Shown here: in pieces, positions 44,977 to 55,663 of the stretch
How the letters are laid out: the number at the start of each line of letters is the position of its first letter
How positions within the stretch are numbered: position 1 is the stretch's first letter
Assembly (NCBI RefSeq): GCF_002105755.1
Contig: NZ_CP020821.1
Location: 1-64,000 of the forward strand
Reading direction: 5' to 3'
DNA: 64,000 bases
Origin: Mycobacterium colombiense CECT 3035
GTDB lineage: Bacteria > Actinomycetota > Actinomycetes > Mycobacteriales > Mycobacteriaceae
Notes under the pieces: generated by a model
Seen by the model: the letters and a program-made list of their open reading frames with translations, nothing else
What the model was told of the DNA's origin: nothing
Database searches by the model: none
Made by a program: the position numbers and the translations under genes

Positions 44977-45768
44977 ATGACGAACATCGTGGTCCTGATA
45001 AAGCAGGTCCCAGACACCTGGTCGGAGCGCAAGCTGTCTGACGGCGACTGGACGCTCGACCGCGAGGCTGCCGACGCGGTGCTGGACGAGATCAACGAGC
45101 GCGCCGTCGAAGAGGCCTTGCAGATCCGCGAGCGGGAGGGCGGCGAAGGCTCGGTCACGGTGCTGACCGCGGGCCCCGAGCGCGCCACCGAGGCCATCCG
45201 CAAGGCCCTGTCGATGGGCGCCGACAAGGCCGTCCACCTCAAGGACGACGGCATGCACGGTTCCGACGTGGTCCAGACCGGCTGGGCGCTGGCGCGTGCG
45301 CTGGGCACCATCGAGGGCACCGAGCTGGTGATCGCCGGCAACGAGGCCACCGACGGCACCGGCGGCGCCGTGCCGGCCATCATCGCCGAGTACCTCGGCC
45401 TGCCGCAGCTCACCCACCTGCGCAAGCTCTCCATCGAGGGCGGCAAGGTCACCGGCGAGCGCGAGACCGACGACGGCGTCTTCAACCTGGAGGCGAGCCT
45501 GCCCGCGGTGGTCAGCGTCACCGAGAAGATCAACGAGCCGCGCTTCCCGTCCTTCAAGGGCATCATGGCCGCCAAGAAGAAAGAGGTCACGGTGCTGACC
45601 CTGGCGGAGATCGGCGTGGAGAGCGACGAGGTCGGCCTGGCCAACGCCGGGTCGTCCGTGCTGTCGTCGACGCCGAAGCCGCCGAAGACCGCGGGTGAGA
45701 AGGTCACCGACGAGGGCGAGGGCGGTAACGACGTCGCCAAGTACCTGGTTGCCCAGAAGATCATCTGA
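44977..45768 (+). CDS. etfB: Electron transfer flavoprotein beta subunit
   Basis: 263 residues from the ATG at 44977, with GAGGAGG about 13 nt upstream. ETF-beta domain: NIVVLIKQVPDTWSERK start, AVEEALQIREREGGEGSVTVLTAGP, then VIAGNEATDGTGGAVPAIIAEYLG, the AMP-binding site. Together with EtfA it carries electrons from acyl-CoA dehydrogenases to the membrane quinone pool. Matches Rv3029c. A long frame on the opposite strand is a codon-bias shadow. First gene of a two-gene operon ending in a strong terminator. Confidence 0.96.
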   Translation: MTNIVVLIKQVPDTWSERKLSDGDWTLDREAADAVLDEINERAVEEALQIREREGGEGSVTVLTAGPERATEAIRKALSMGADKAVHLKDDGMHGSDVVQTGWALARALGTIEGTELVIAGNEATDGTGGAVPAIIAEYLGLPQLTHLRKLSIEGGKVTGERETDDGVFNLEASLPAVVSVTEKINEPRFPSFKGIMAAKKKEVTVLTLAEIGVESDEVGLANAGSSVLSSTPKPPKTAGEKVTDEGEGGNDVAKYLVAQKII

Positions 45769-45802
45769 CCCGATTCCCCAGACGAGAAGAGCGAGATAAC
45801 CC

Positions 45803-46759
45803 ATGGCTGAAGTTTTGGTGCTCGTCGAGCACGCCGAAGGAGCGGTGAAGAAGGTCACCGCCGAATTGATCACCGCCGCCCGCGCTTTGGGCGAGCCGTC
45901 CGCCGTCGTCGTCGGCGCCCCGGGCACGGCCGCTCCGCTGGTCGACGGGCTGAAGGAGGCCGGCGCCGCCAAGATCTACGTCGCCGAGTCCGAGGACGTC
46001 GACAAGTACCTGATCACCCCGGTGGTCGACGTGCTGGCCGCGCTGGCCGAGTCGAACGCCCCGGCGGCGGTGCTGCTGGCCGCCAACGCCGACGGCAAGG
46101 AAATCGCCGGCCGGCTCGCGGCCCGGATCGGATCCGGCCTGCTGGTCGACGTGGTCGAGGTCAAGGAAGGCGCCAAGGCCATCCACTCCATCTTCGGTGG
46201 TGCGTTCACCGTCGAGGCGCAGGCCAACGGCGACACCCCGGTGATCACGCTGCGCGCCGGAGCCGTCGACGCCGAGCCGACCGCCGGTGCCGGTGAAGAA
46301 GTCAAGGTCGAGGTCCCGGCCCCCGCCGAGAACGCCACCAAGATCACCGCCCGCGAGCCCGCGGTCGCCGGTGACCGTCCGGAACTCACCGAGGCCACGA
46401 TCGTCGTCTCCGGTGGTCGCGGTGTCGGCAGCGCGGAGAACTTCAGCGTCGTCGAGGAGCTGGCCGACTCGCTGGGCGCGGCCGTCGGTGCGTCGCGCGC
46501 CGCCGTCGACTCCGGTTACTACCCGGGCCAGTTCCAGGTGGGCCAGACCGGTAAGACGGTCTCGCCGCAGCTCTACATCGCGCTGGGCATCTCCGGTGCC
46601 ATCCAGCACCGCGCGGGCATGCAGACGTCCAAGACGATCATCGCGGTCAACAAGGACGAAGAGGCGCCCATCTTCGAGATCGCCGACTACGGCGTGGTGG
46701 GCGACCTGTTCAAGGTCGCTCCGCAGCTGACCGAGGCGATCAAGGCACGCAAGGGCTGA
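45803..46759 (+). CDS. etfA: Electron transfer flavoprotein alpha subunit
   Basis: 318 residues. N-terminal domain [22 protein letters not shown], linker of charged and Pro/Ala-rich residues, and a C-terminal FAD domain with [36 protein letters not shown] and the ETF-alpha signature [16 protein letters not shown] followed by [12 protein letters not shown]. Holds the FAD of the heterodimer that oxidises acyl-CoA dehydrogenases in beta-oxidation. Matches Rv3028c. 34 bp after etfB. Confidence 0.96.
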   Translation: MAEVLVLVEHAEGAVKKVTAELITAARALGEPSAVVVGAPGTAAPLVDGLKEAGAAKIYVAESEDVDKYLITPVVDVLAALAESNAPAAVLLAANADGKEIAGRLAARIGSGLLVDVVEVKEGAKAIHSIFGGAFTVEAQANGDTPVITLRAGAVDAEPTAGAGEEVKVEVPAPAENATKITAREPAVAGDRPELTEATIVVSGGRGVGSAENFSVVEELADSLGAAVGASRAAVDSGYYPGQFQVGQTGKTVSPQLYIALGISGAIQHRAGMQTSKTIIAVNKDEEAPIFEIADYGVVGDLFKVAPQLTEAIKARKG

Positions 46760-46772
46760 GTTTCCCGGCCTC

Positions 46773-46805
46773 AAAGCCCCCGGCACCGTGGTGCCGGGGG
46801 CTTTT
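46773..46805 (+). terminator. Rho-independent terminator of etfBA
   Basis: A perfect 15-bp stem (AAAGCCCCCGGCACC pairing with GGTGCCGGGGGCTTT) closes on GT, 13 bp after the etfA stop, and ends in TTTT. It is the only clear intrinsic terminator I see in the window. Confidence 0.92.
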
Positions 46806-46927
46806 GCGTTCGGGCGTAACGGCCAGCATGGACGCTCACTTTCTCACGACAGTTCGTCATCTCACGTGCACCGACACGTCACAGCGTCGATGCCGACTAG
46901 CTCATCGACTACGCCACGTTGGGGGTC

Positions 46928-47773
46928 ATGAGCATTGCTTCAGTCCTCATACCCAGCGATAAGCCGACCGGTACGGCCACCAGCTCGTCGGCCGCACCCC
47001 GTTACTCCCTGTTGCTGTCCACCGACCCCGCCATGATCGAGGCGGCGCAGCGACTCCGGTACGACGTGTTCACCAGCACGCCCGGCTTCGCGCTGCCGGC
47101 GGCCGACCAGGACGGACGGGACGTCGACAGGTTCGACGAATTCTGCGACCACCTGCTGGTGCGCGACGACGACACCGGTGAACTGGTCGGCTGCTATCGC
47201 ATGCTGGCGCCGGCGGGCGCCATCGCGGCCGGCGGGCTCTACACCGCCACCGAGTTCGACATCCGCGCCCTGGACCCGCTGCGACCGTCCCTGGTGGAGA
47301 TGGGACGCGCCGTGGTGCGCGACGGGCATCGCAACGGCGGCGTCGTCCTGCTGATGTGGGCGGGCATCCTGGCCTACCTGGACCGCTACGGCTACGACTG
47401 CGTGACCGGATGCGTGTCGGTGCCCATCGGCGGCGAATCCGGCGTGCCGGGCAGCCAGCTGCGCGGTGTCCGCGACTTCATCCTGAGCCGGCACGGTGCG
47501 CCGCCGGAATACACCGTCTACCCGCACCGGCCGGTGGTCGTGAACGGCACGGGGATCGACGACATCGCGCCGCCCGCGCGGCCCTCGGTGCCACCGCTGC
47601 TGCGCGGCTACCTGCGGCTGGGCGCGCAGGTGTGCGGCGAACCCGCGCACGACCCGGACTTCGGCGTCGGGGATTTCTGCGTCCTGCTGGACAAGGCGCA
47701 CGCCGACACCCGATACCTCAAGCGACTCCGCTCGGTCGCCGCGGCGTCGGAAATGGCGGGCGGCGAGCGATGA
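46928..47773 (+). CDS. GNAT acyltransferase, OlsB-like (Rv3027c)
   Basis: 281 residues from the ATG at 46928. Acetyltransf_5 domain: YSLLLSTDPAMIEAAQRLRYDVF, FDEFCDHLLVRDDDTGELVGCYRML, FDIRALDPLRPSLVEMGRAVVRDGHRNGGVVLLMWAGI. This is the layout of OlsB, which joins a 3-hydroxyacyl group from ACP to ornithine. The next gene, overlapping by ATGA, is an OlsA-like acyltransferase, so the pair may make ornithine lipid, a lipid reported in mycobacteria. Substrate identity is inferred from family and neighbour only. Confidence 0.85.
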   Translation: MSIASVLIPSDKPTGTATSSSAAPRYSLLLSTDPAMIEAAQRLRYDVFTSTPGFALPAADQDGRDVDRFDEFCDHLLVRDDDTGELVGCYRMLAPAGAIAAGGLYTATEFDIRALDPLRPSLVEMGRAVVRDGHRNGGVVLLMWAGILAYLDRYGYDCVTGCVSVPIGGESGVPGSQLRGVRDFILSRHGAPPEYTVYPHRPVVVNGTGIDDIAPPARPSVPPLLRGYLRLGAQVCGEPAHDPDFGVGDFCVLLDKAHADTRYLKRLRSVAAASEMAGGER

Positions 47774-48609
47774 ACGCCGCCGCGGGCACCGGCCACTCCT
47801 GGCTGCCCCGCGCCTCGTGCGACGCCGGCTGCGTGGGCGCGGGCGACGTGCCGGCGTCGCGACGCAGGGCGCTGCGGGTGACGCTTCGACTCATGCTGGC
47901 GCTGCTGCTGGCACCGGGGCTGCCGCTGCTGGCGGTGCCGCTGCCGGGCCGCACCCGCGTGCAGCGCATCTACTGCCGCCTGGTGCTGCGCTGCCTGGGT
48001 GTTCGAATCACCGTGACGGGCAACCCGATTCGCAACCTGAGCGGCGTGCTGGTGGTGAGCCCGCACATGTCCTGGCTGGACGTCTTCGCCATCGGTTCGG
48101 TGCTGCCCGGGTCGTTCGTCGCGCGGGCCGACATGTTCACCGGCCCGGCGACCGGGATCGTGGCCCGCTTTCTGAAGATCATCCCGATCGAGCGGTCCAG
48201 CCTCCGGCGCCTGCCCGGCGTGGTGGACGCCGTCGCCCGCCGGCTGCGCGCCGGTCAGACGGTGGTCGCCTTCCCGGAGGGCACCACCTGGTGTGGTCGC
48301 GACCGCGGCGCCTTCTACCCGGCGATGTTCCAGGCCGCGATCGACGCCGGCCGTCCGGTGCAGCCGCTGCGGCTGACCTACCACCACGTGGACGGCAGCC
48401 CCTCGACGGTGCCGGCCTTCGTCGGCGACGAGACCCTGCTGAGCTCGATCCGCCGGCTGCTCGTCGTGCCGCGCACCCTGGCGCGGGTGCACGTCGAGTC
48501 TCTGCAGCTCCCCGGGACCGACCGGCGCGCCCTGGCCGGCCGCTGCCAGTCCGCGGTGGGCGCCGCAACCGCCCGGCGCGCTGGTCACGGGCACGTGCTG
48601 GTGGCCTGA
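47770..48609 (+). CDS. PlsC/OlsA-like O-acyltransferase (Rv3026c)
   Basis: 279 residues. One hydrophobic helix near 40-58 (MLALLLAPGLPLLAVPLPG) anchors a PlsC domain. Catalytic motif HMSWLD (HX4D) is in VVSPHMSWLDVFAIGSVLPG, followed by FVARADMFTGP, the KIIPIERSS substrate strand and FPEGTTWCG. It adds a second acyl chain, either to lysophosphatidate or, in view of the coupled OlsB-like gene, to lyso-ornithine lipid. Overlaps the upstream gene by 4 bp. Confidence 0.86.
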   Translation: MNAAAGTGHSWLPRASCDAGCVGAGDVPASRRRALRVTLRLMLALLLAPGLPLLAVPLPGRTRVQRIYCRLVLRCLGVRITVTGNPIRNLSGVLVVSPHMSWLDVFAIGSVLPGSFVARADMFTGPATGIVARFLKIIPIERSSLRRLPGVVDAVARRLRAGQTVVAFPEGTTWCGRDRGAFYPAMFQAAIDAGRPVQPLRLTYHHVDGSPSTVPAFVGDETLLSSIRRLLVVPRTLARVHVESLQLPGTDRRALAGRCQSAVGAATARRAGHGHVLVA

Positions 48610-48642
48610 TCAAACGGGCGGGCCGGTATCGTGGTTCGCGTC

Positions 48643-49821
48643 ATGGTCTACCTGGATCACGCCGCCACCACCCCGATGCACCCCGCCGCCGTCGAGGCGA
48701 TGACGGCTGTGCTCGGCACGGTCGGCAATGCGTCCTCGCTGCACACCAGCGGCCGCGCGGCGCGGCGCCGCATCGAGGAATCCCGCGAGCTGATCGCCGA
48801 CCGGCTGGGCGCGCGCCCGTCGGAGGTCATCTTCACCGCGGGGGGCACCGAGAGCGACAACCTGGCGGTCAAGGGCATCTACTGGGCGCGCCGCGACGCC
48901 GAGCCGCGCCACCGGCGCATCGTCACCAGTGAGGTGGAACACCACGCCGTGCTGGACTCGGTGAACTGGCTCGTGGAACACGAGGGCGCCGAGGTGACCT
49001 GGCTGCCGACTGCCCCCGACGGGTCGGTGTCGGCGGCCGCGCTGCGCGAGGTGCTCACCCGCCACGACGACGTCGCGCTGGTCTCGGTGATGTGGGCCAA
49101 CAACGAGGTCGGCACCGTGCTGCCGGCCGCCGAACTGGCCGCCGTCGCGGCCGAATTCGGCGTCCCGATGCACAGCGACGCCGTCCAGGCGGTGGGGCAG
49201 CTGCCCGTCGACTTCGCCGCCAGCGGTCTGTCGGCGATGTCCGTGACCGCACACAAGTTCGGTGGCCCGCCCGCGGTGGGTGCGCTGTTGCTGCGCCGCG
49301 ACGTCGCGTGCGTGCCGCTGGCGCACGGCGGCGGGCAGGAGCGCGACATCCGTTCGGGCACCGCCGATGTCGCGGGGGCGGTCGGAATGGCAGCGGCGGC
49401 CCGGATCTCGGTCGACGGGCTCGAGGTCAACAGCGGCCGGCTGCGGGCGCTGCGCGACCGGCTGGTCGACGGGGTGTTGGGCGGCATCGAGGACGTCACC
49501 CTCAACGGGGCCCGCGACCCGCTGCGCCTTCCCGGCAACGCGCACTTCACCTTCCGCGGCTGCGAAGGCGATGCGCTGTTGATGCTGTTGGACGCCAACG
49601 GAATCGAGTGTTCGACCGGATCGGCGTGCACCGCCGGTGTCGCGCAGCCCTCGCACGTGCTGATCGCGATGGGCGCCGACGCGACGAGCGCCCGCGGTTC
49701 GTTGCGCCTCTCGCTGGGGCACACCAGCGTCGACGCCGATGTCGATGCGGTGCTGCGGGTACTGCCCGGGGCGGTGGACCGCGCCCGTCGCGCCGCACTG
49801 GCCGCCGCGGGGGCGTCTTAG
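48643..49821 (+). CDS. iscS: Cysteine desulfurase IscS
   Basis: 392 residues from the ATG at 48643 ([20 protein letters not shown]); a GTG 12 nt earlier is less likely. PLP class V fold: PLP Lys is K205 in TAHKFGGPP, and the sulfur-carrying Cys lies in [13 protein letters not shown] near 320-330. It takes sulfur from cysteine for Fe-S clusters and for tRNA thiolation, the latter by MnmA, whose GTG follows the iscS stop with no gap. Matches Rv3025c. Confidence 0.95.
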   Translation: MVYLDHAATTPMHPAAVEAMTAVLGTVGNASSLHTSGRAARRRIEESRELIADRLGARPSEVIFTAGGTESDNLAVKGIYWARRDAEPRHRRIVTSEVEHHAVLDSVNWLVEHEGAEVTWLPTAPDGSVSAAALREVLTRHDDVALVSVMWANNEVGTVLPAAELAAVAAEFGVPMHSDAVQAVGQLPVDFAASGLSAMSVTAHKFGGPPAVGALLLRRDVACVPLAHGGGQERDIRSGTADVAGAVGMAAAARISVDGLEVNSGRLRALRDRLVDGVLGGIEDVTLNGARDPLRLPGNAHFTFRGCEGDALLMLLDANGIECSTGSACTAGVAQPSHVLIAMGADATSARGSLRLSLGHTSVDADVDAVLRVLPGAVDRARRAALAAAGAS

Positions 49822-50898
49822 GTGAAAGTTCTTGCTGCCATGAGCGGTGGCGTCGACTCGTCGGTCGCCGCCGCGCGGATGGTCGACGCCGGACACGACG
49901 TCGTCGGCGTGCACCTGGCGTTGTCCAGTGCACCCGGGACGCTGCGCACCGGCTCCCGTGGGTGCTGCTCGAAGGAAGACGCCTCTGATGCGCGCCGCGT
50001 CGCCGATGTGCTCGGAATCCCGTTCTACGTCTGGGATTTCGCGGAGAGGTTCAAGGCGGACGTCATCGACGAATTCGTGTCGTCGTACGCGCGCGGCGAA
50101 ACCCCCAACCCGTGTGTGGTGTGCAATCAGAAGATCAAGTTCTCGGCGCTGTCCGCGAAAGCCGTTGCGCTCGGGTTCGATACGGTGGCCACCGGCCACT
50201 ACGCCCGGCTTTCGAATGGCCGGCTGCGCCGGGCGGTCGACCACGGCAAGGACCAGTCCTATGTGCTGGCCGTGCTGAGCGCCGAACAGTTGCGCCGCGC
50301 GGCGTTCCCGATCGGGGACACCCCCAAACCGCAGATCCGGGCCGAAGCCGCCCGTCGCGGCCTGACCGTCGCGGAAAAGCCGGACAGCCACGACATCTGC
50401 TTCATCCCGTCGGGCAACACCCGTGCGTTCCTGGGCGAGCGCATCGGGGTGCGCCGCGGTGCCGTGGTCAACGCGGACGGCACCGTGCTCGCCGAGCACG
50501 ACGGCGTGCACGGGTTCACCGTCGGGCAGCGCAAGGGGCTCGGCATCGCCGGCCCGGGGCCCGACGGCCGCCCGCGTTACGTGACCGCGATCGACGCGGA
50601 GACCTCGACCGTGCACGTGGGCGAGGCGGCCGATCTGGAGATACGCGAAATGGTCGGGCGAGCACCGGTTTTCACCTCGGGGGTGACGCCGTCCGGCCCG
50701 GTGGAGTGCGCGGTTCAGGTACGGGCGCACGGCGAAACGGCCGACGCGATAGCCGAACTGGTCGACGACGAGCTCGTGGTGCGGCTGCGCGCGCCGATGC
50801 GCGGCGTGGCCCGCGGCCAGACGCTGGTGCTGTACCGGCCCGATCCCGAGGGCGACGAGGTGCTCGGCAGCGCCACCATCGCCGGCACCGCCCGCTGA
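49822..50898 (+). CDS. mnmA: tRNA 2-thiouridylase MnmA (TrmU)
   Basis: 358 residues from the GTG directly after iscS. PP-loop SGGVDSS (8-14) activates U34 of tRNA Lys/Glu/Gln with ATP. Catalytic cysteines are C101 in [12 protein letters not shown] and C193 in [10 protein letters not shown]-terminal beta domain ([16 protein letters not shown] and later) binds tRNA. Gives s2U34 together with sulfur from IscS. Matches Rv3024c. In M. tuberculosis a block of ESX/PE/PPE genes follows; here the next gene is lpqA. Confidence 0.95.
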   Translation: MKVLAAMSGGVDSSVAAARMVDAGHDVVGVHLALSSAPGTLRTGSRGCCSKEDASDARRVADVLGIPFYVWDFAERFKADVIDEFVSSYARGETPNPCVVCNQKIKFSALSAKAVALGFDTVATGHYARLSNGRLRRAVDHGKDQSYVLAVLSAEQLRRAAFPIGDTPKPQIRAEAARRGLTVAEKPDSHDICFIPSGNTRAFLGERIGVRRGAVVNADGTVLAEHDGVHGFTVGQRKGLGIAGPGPDGRPRYVTAIDAETSTVHVGEAADLEIREMVGRAPVFTSGVTPSGPVECAVQVRAHGETADAIAELVDDELVVRLRAPMRGVARGQTLVLYRPDPEGDEVLGSATIAGTAR

Positions 50899-50905
50899 AT
50901 GGCTG

Positions 50906-51547
50906 CTACCGCGGCATGTTCGCGGAGATATTCGTCATCACGATGTCGGACACCGATTGCGCGAAGCCGCAGAAGGTGACCTCCAGCATGGCCACCGACA
51001 GGATCCGGTAGTCGCGGCCGCACCCGCCGGGCCGCAGGTGCAGCGACGTGGCGTCGGCGTTCCAATCGCCGACGTAGAGCTGGCCGCTCGAGCCGTTCGC
51101 GCAGTCGCCCACGGTGCCCACCAGGGCGCCGAAGGCGCGGCGGGCGGTGTCGGCGTCGCGGTAGGCCGCGGCGCCTTCCGAGATCAGCGCGCCGTCGGGT
51201 GGGTCCTGAAACGTCGTCTTGTGGAAGGCCTCGAGGTCGCGCCCGAAGGTCGCGGTCTCGGCGTAGATGAACCGGCACTCGCGCGGCGCGGTATCGGCCA
51301 GGGCGTCGATGTCCACCGGGCTGGTGCCGTCCATAGACGGGATGATGCTCAGATGTTCACCGGCGCCGGTGATCGCGCGCATCCGCGACTGATCCAGCAG
51401 GATCGTGTCGACGTCGACGCCCTGCACCACCCGGCGGTCGGCGCCCGATCCCGCCACGGCCGCACCGTCGACCACCCGGGTGCACGCCACCAGCGTCACC
51501 ACCGCGCACAGCAGCGGCGGCCACACCGATTTCGCCTTCTGCGACAC
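50906..51547 (-). CDS. lpqA: LpqA-like lipoprotein, PknH sensor-type domain
   Basis: 213 residues from the GTG at 51547 (VSQKAKSVW). The signal peptide ends in VVTLVACTRV, with the lipobox Cys near 22. The mature part is the PknH-C extracellular fold found in mycobacterial lipoproteins such as LppH and LprH: TILLDQSRMRAITGAG, PRECRFIYAETATFG, then FGALVGTVGDCANGSSG and CGRDYRILSVAMLEVTFCGF with paired cysteines that likely form two disulfides. Ligand unknown. Adjacent to the MetE-like gene as in tuberculosis (Rv3016 beside Rv3015c). Confidence 0.84.
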   Translation of the reverse strand: MSQKAKSVWPPLLCAVVTLVACTRVVDGAAVAGSGADRRVVQGVDVDTILLDQSRMRAITGAGEHLSIIPSMDGTSPVDIDALADTAPRECRFIYAETATFGRDLEAFHKTTFQDPPDGALISEGAAAYRDADTARRAFGALVGTVGDCANGSSGQLYVGDWNADATSLHLRPGGCGRDYRILSVAMLEVTFCGFAQSVSDIVMTNISANMPR

Positions 51548-51646
51548 GTTTGAGCACCCCTTTGGCGTTGAACCTACCCGCGCCGCCCCGCGCCATACAG
51601 ACCCCTGCCGACCGGGGCCCGGTGCGACGTCGAATACGGTTGTCCG

Positions 51647-52674
51647 GTGAGTGTTTTCACCCATCCCTTTGCCACCGCGAGCGGTGTCGGATCGTGGCCC
51701 GGCATCGCCGCGCGCCAGGCCGCCGAAGTCGTCGTGGGTGAACTCGCGGGCGCGCTGGCGCACATCGTCGAGCTGCCGGCGCGCGGAGTGGGTGCCGACA
51801 TGCTCGGGCGGGCCGGCGCGCTGCTGATCGACGTGGCGATCGACACGGTGCCGCGCGGCTACCGGCTCGCCGCCCGGCCCGGCGCGGTCACCCGCCGCGC
51901 CGTCAGCCTGCTCGACGAGGACATGGACGCCCTGGAAGAGGCCTGGGAGGCCGCCGGCCTGCGCAACGACGGCCGGGTGGTGAAGGTGCAGGCGCCGGGC
52001 CCGATCACGCTGGCCGCCGAGATCGAGCTGTCCAACGGCCACCGGGCGATCACCGATCCCGGTGCGCTGCGCGACCTGGCGGCCTCGCTGGCCGAGGGCG
52101 TGTCCGCGCATCGCGCGGGGCTGGCCCGCCGGCTCGAGGCGGAGGTGGTGGTGCAGTTCGATGAGCCGTCGCTGCCCAAGGCGCTGGGCGGCGCCCTGAG
52201 CGGGGTGACCGCGCTGAGCCCGGTGGCGCCGATCGACGAGGAGGTGGCCGCCGGGCTGCTCGACGCCTGCGCCCGGACGGTGGGCGGCGAGGCGCTGCTG
52301 CACTGCTGTGCCCCCGGTCTGCCATGGGATTTGTTGCAGCGCAGCGCCTTTCGAGCCGTCTCGGTGGACGCCGCCGCGCTGAGCGCGGCGGATCTGGACG
52401 GGGTTGCCGAGTTCGTCGAGTCCGGCCGCACCGTCGCACTGGGGGTGGTCGCCGGCAACCCCCGCCGCGCCGCCCGTCGGCGGAGGAGGTGGCCGCCGCG
52501 GTGGTCGCGGTGACCGATCGGCTCGGCTTCGCCCGCTCGGCGCTGCGCGACCGCATCGGCGTGACGCCCGCGTGTGGTCTGGCCGGTGCGACGCCGGAGT
52601 GGGCGCGGACCGCGATCGAGCTGGCCCGCAAGGCGGCCGAGATGTTCGCCGAGGATCCCGACGCCATCGGATAG
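51647..52674 (+). pseudogene. MetE-like (UROD/methionine synthase) protein, frameshifted (Rv3015c)
   Basis: From the GTG at 51647 the frame encodes FATASGVGSWPGIAARQAAEVV, QAPGPITLAAEIELSNGH, VVVQFDEPSLPKALGG and ALLHCCAPGLPWDLLQRS, a cobalamin-independent methionine synthase-like TIM barrel. After GVVAGN (near 52458) it runs into a stop at 52513. Homology goes on in another frame (PSAEEVAAAVVAVTDRLGFA, then the zinc-type end RIGVTPACGLAGATPEW) to 52674. One missing C in the C5 run 52459-52463 would restore a protein of about 342 residues, close to Rv3015c. Sequencing error is a strong alternative. Confidence 0.84.
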
Positions 52675-52690
52675 GCAACCGCAGGGTTGC
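52675..52690. promoter_or_regulatory. GCAACC-N4-GGTTGC operator, copy 1
   Basis: Perfect inverted repeat, arms 52675-52680 and 52685-52690, in the context ATAGGCAACC. It starts right after the MetE-like stop and repeats exactly 46 bp further on, so it is likely a regulator site for the SRPBCC-ArsR operon. Confidence 0.75.
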
Positions 52691-52720
52691 GCTTTTTGGC
52701 CCGTCGTGCTGAAGTGATAG

Positions 52721-52736
52721 GCAACCAGGAGGTTGC
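52721..52736. promoter_or_regulatory. GCAACC-N4-GGTTGC operator, copy 2
   Basis: Same arms and the same ATAG flank as copy 1. This copy contains the Shine-Dalgarno AGGAGG and ends 2 nt before the SRPBCC ATG, so bound regulator would also sit over the ribosome-binding region DNA. Confidence 0.75.
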
Positions 52737-52738
52737 AC

Positions 52739-53221
52739 ATGAAGATCGAGAAGCAGGTGGTGCTGCGGGCGCCGCTCGAGCGGGTGTGGCGGGCCATCAG
52801 CGACGCCGAGGAGTTCGGCCGCTGGTTCGGGGTGCGTTTCGACGGGCCGTTCGTCGCCGGGACGTCGGTGACCGCGGCGATCAGCCCGACCGTCGTCGAC
52901 GGTGAGGTCGCCAAGCGTCAGGAGCCGCACGCCGGGGTGCGCAGCACCTGGCAGATCGTCGCCGTCGAGCCGCCGAGCCGGTTCGCCTACCGGTGGCATC
53001 CGTTCGCCGTCGACCCCGACGTCGACTACGACCGCGAGCCCACCACCCTGGTCGAGTTCACCCTGTGGGAGCAGGCCGACGGCGTGCTGCTGACCATCAC
53101 CGAATCCGGGTTCGAGGCGATTCCCGAGGCGCGCCGCGGGCCGTCGTTCGAGGCCAACGGCGAGGGCTGGGCGATCCAGACCACGCTGGTGCGCAGGTAC
53201 ATCGAAGGCGTCCGGGTATGA
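52739..53221 (+). CDS. AHSA1-type SRPBCC protein
   Basis: 160 residues from the ATG at 52739, with AGGAGG 7 nt upstream. IEKQVVLRAPLERVWRAISDAEEFGRWFG is the AHSA1/CalC-type START-like opening; AYRWHPFAVDPDVDYDREPTTLVEFTL and a C-terminal long helix follow. Members bind hydrophobic small molecules; no enzyme activity is evident. Coupled by ATGA overlap to an ArsR regulator, a pairing common in actinobacteria. Two identical inverted repeats precede it. Confidence 0.85.
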   Translation: MKIEKQVVLRAPLERVWRAISDAEEFGRWFGVRFDGPFVAGTSVTAAISPTVVDGEVAKRQEPHAGVRSTWQIVAVEPPSRFAYRWHPFAVDPDVDYDREPTTLVEFTLWEQADGVLLTITESGFEAIPEARRGPSFEANGEGWAIQTTLVRRYIEGVRV

Positions 53222-53535
53222 CGGTCACCGTCGACGCGCCGCTCTTCGACGCGCTGGGCGATCCCAACCGGCTGCGCATCATCGTGCGGCTCTGCGACCG
53301 GGGACCCAGCTCGACGTCGCAGGTCACCAGCGCCATCCCGGTCACCCGGCAGGCGGCCAGCAAGCACCTGCAACTGCTCGAGTCCGTCGGGCTGGTGACC
53401 AGCGCCCGGCGGGGCCGCGAGCGGGTCTGGACGGTGCAGACCCAGCCGCTGGCGTCGGCCAGTGACTACCTGAGCCAGCTGTCCCGGCGGTGGGATGCCG
53501 CGGTGGACCGGTTGCAGGCTTACGTGGAGGAGTGA
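53218..53535 (+). CDS. ArsR-family winged-helix regulator
   Basis: 105 residues: LFDALGDPNRLRIIVRLCDRGPSSTSQVTSAIPVTRQAASKHLQLLESVGLVTSARRGRERVW is the ArsR core with recognition helix TRQAASKHLQLL. The metal-binding CVC motif of arsenic or cadmium sensors is absent, so it probably senses an organic ligand or acts by simple autorepression. Start overlaps the SRPBCC stop (ATGA). Likely binds the two GCAACC-N4-GGTTGC repeats upstream of the operon. Confidence 0.87.
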   Translation: MTVTVDAPLFDALGDPNRLRIIVRLCDRGPSSTSQVTSAIPVTRQAASKHLQLLESVGLVTSARRGRERVWTVQTQPLASASDYLSQLSRRWDAAVDRLQAYVEE

Positions 53536-53568
53536 GCGGCGCGGTTTCGCGTCGGTGTCCTCGGATAG

Positions 53569-55659
<2,091 letters not shown>

Positions 55660-55663
55660 GCCG

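Noticed and set aside
44841..45972. Long minus-strand frames opposite etfB
   Set aside because: Both are shadows of the etfB/etfA codons; no ribosome site or domain supports them.
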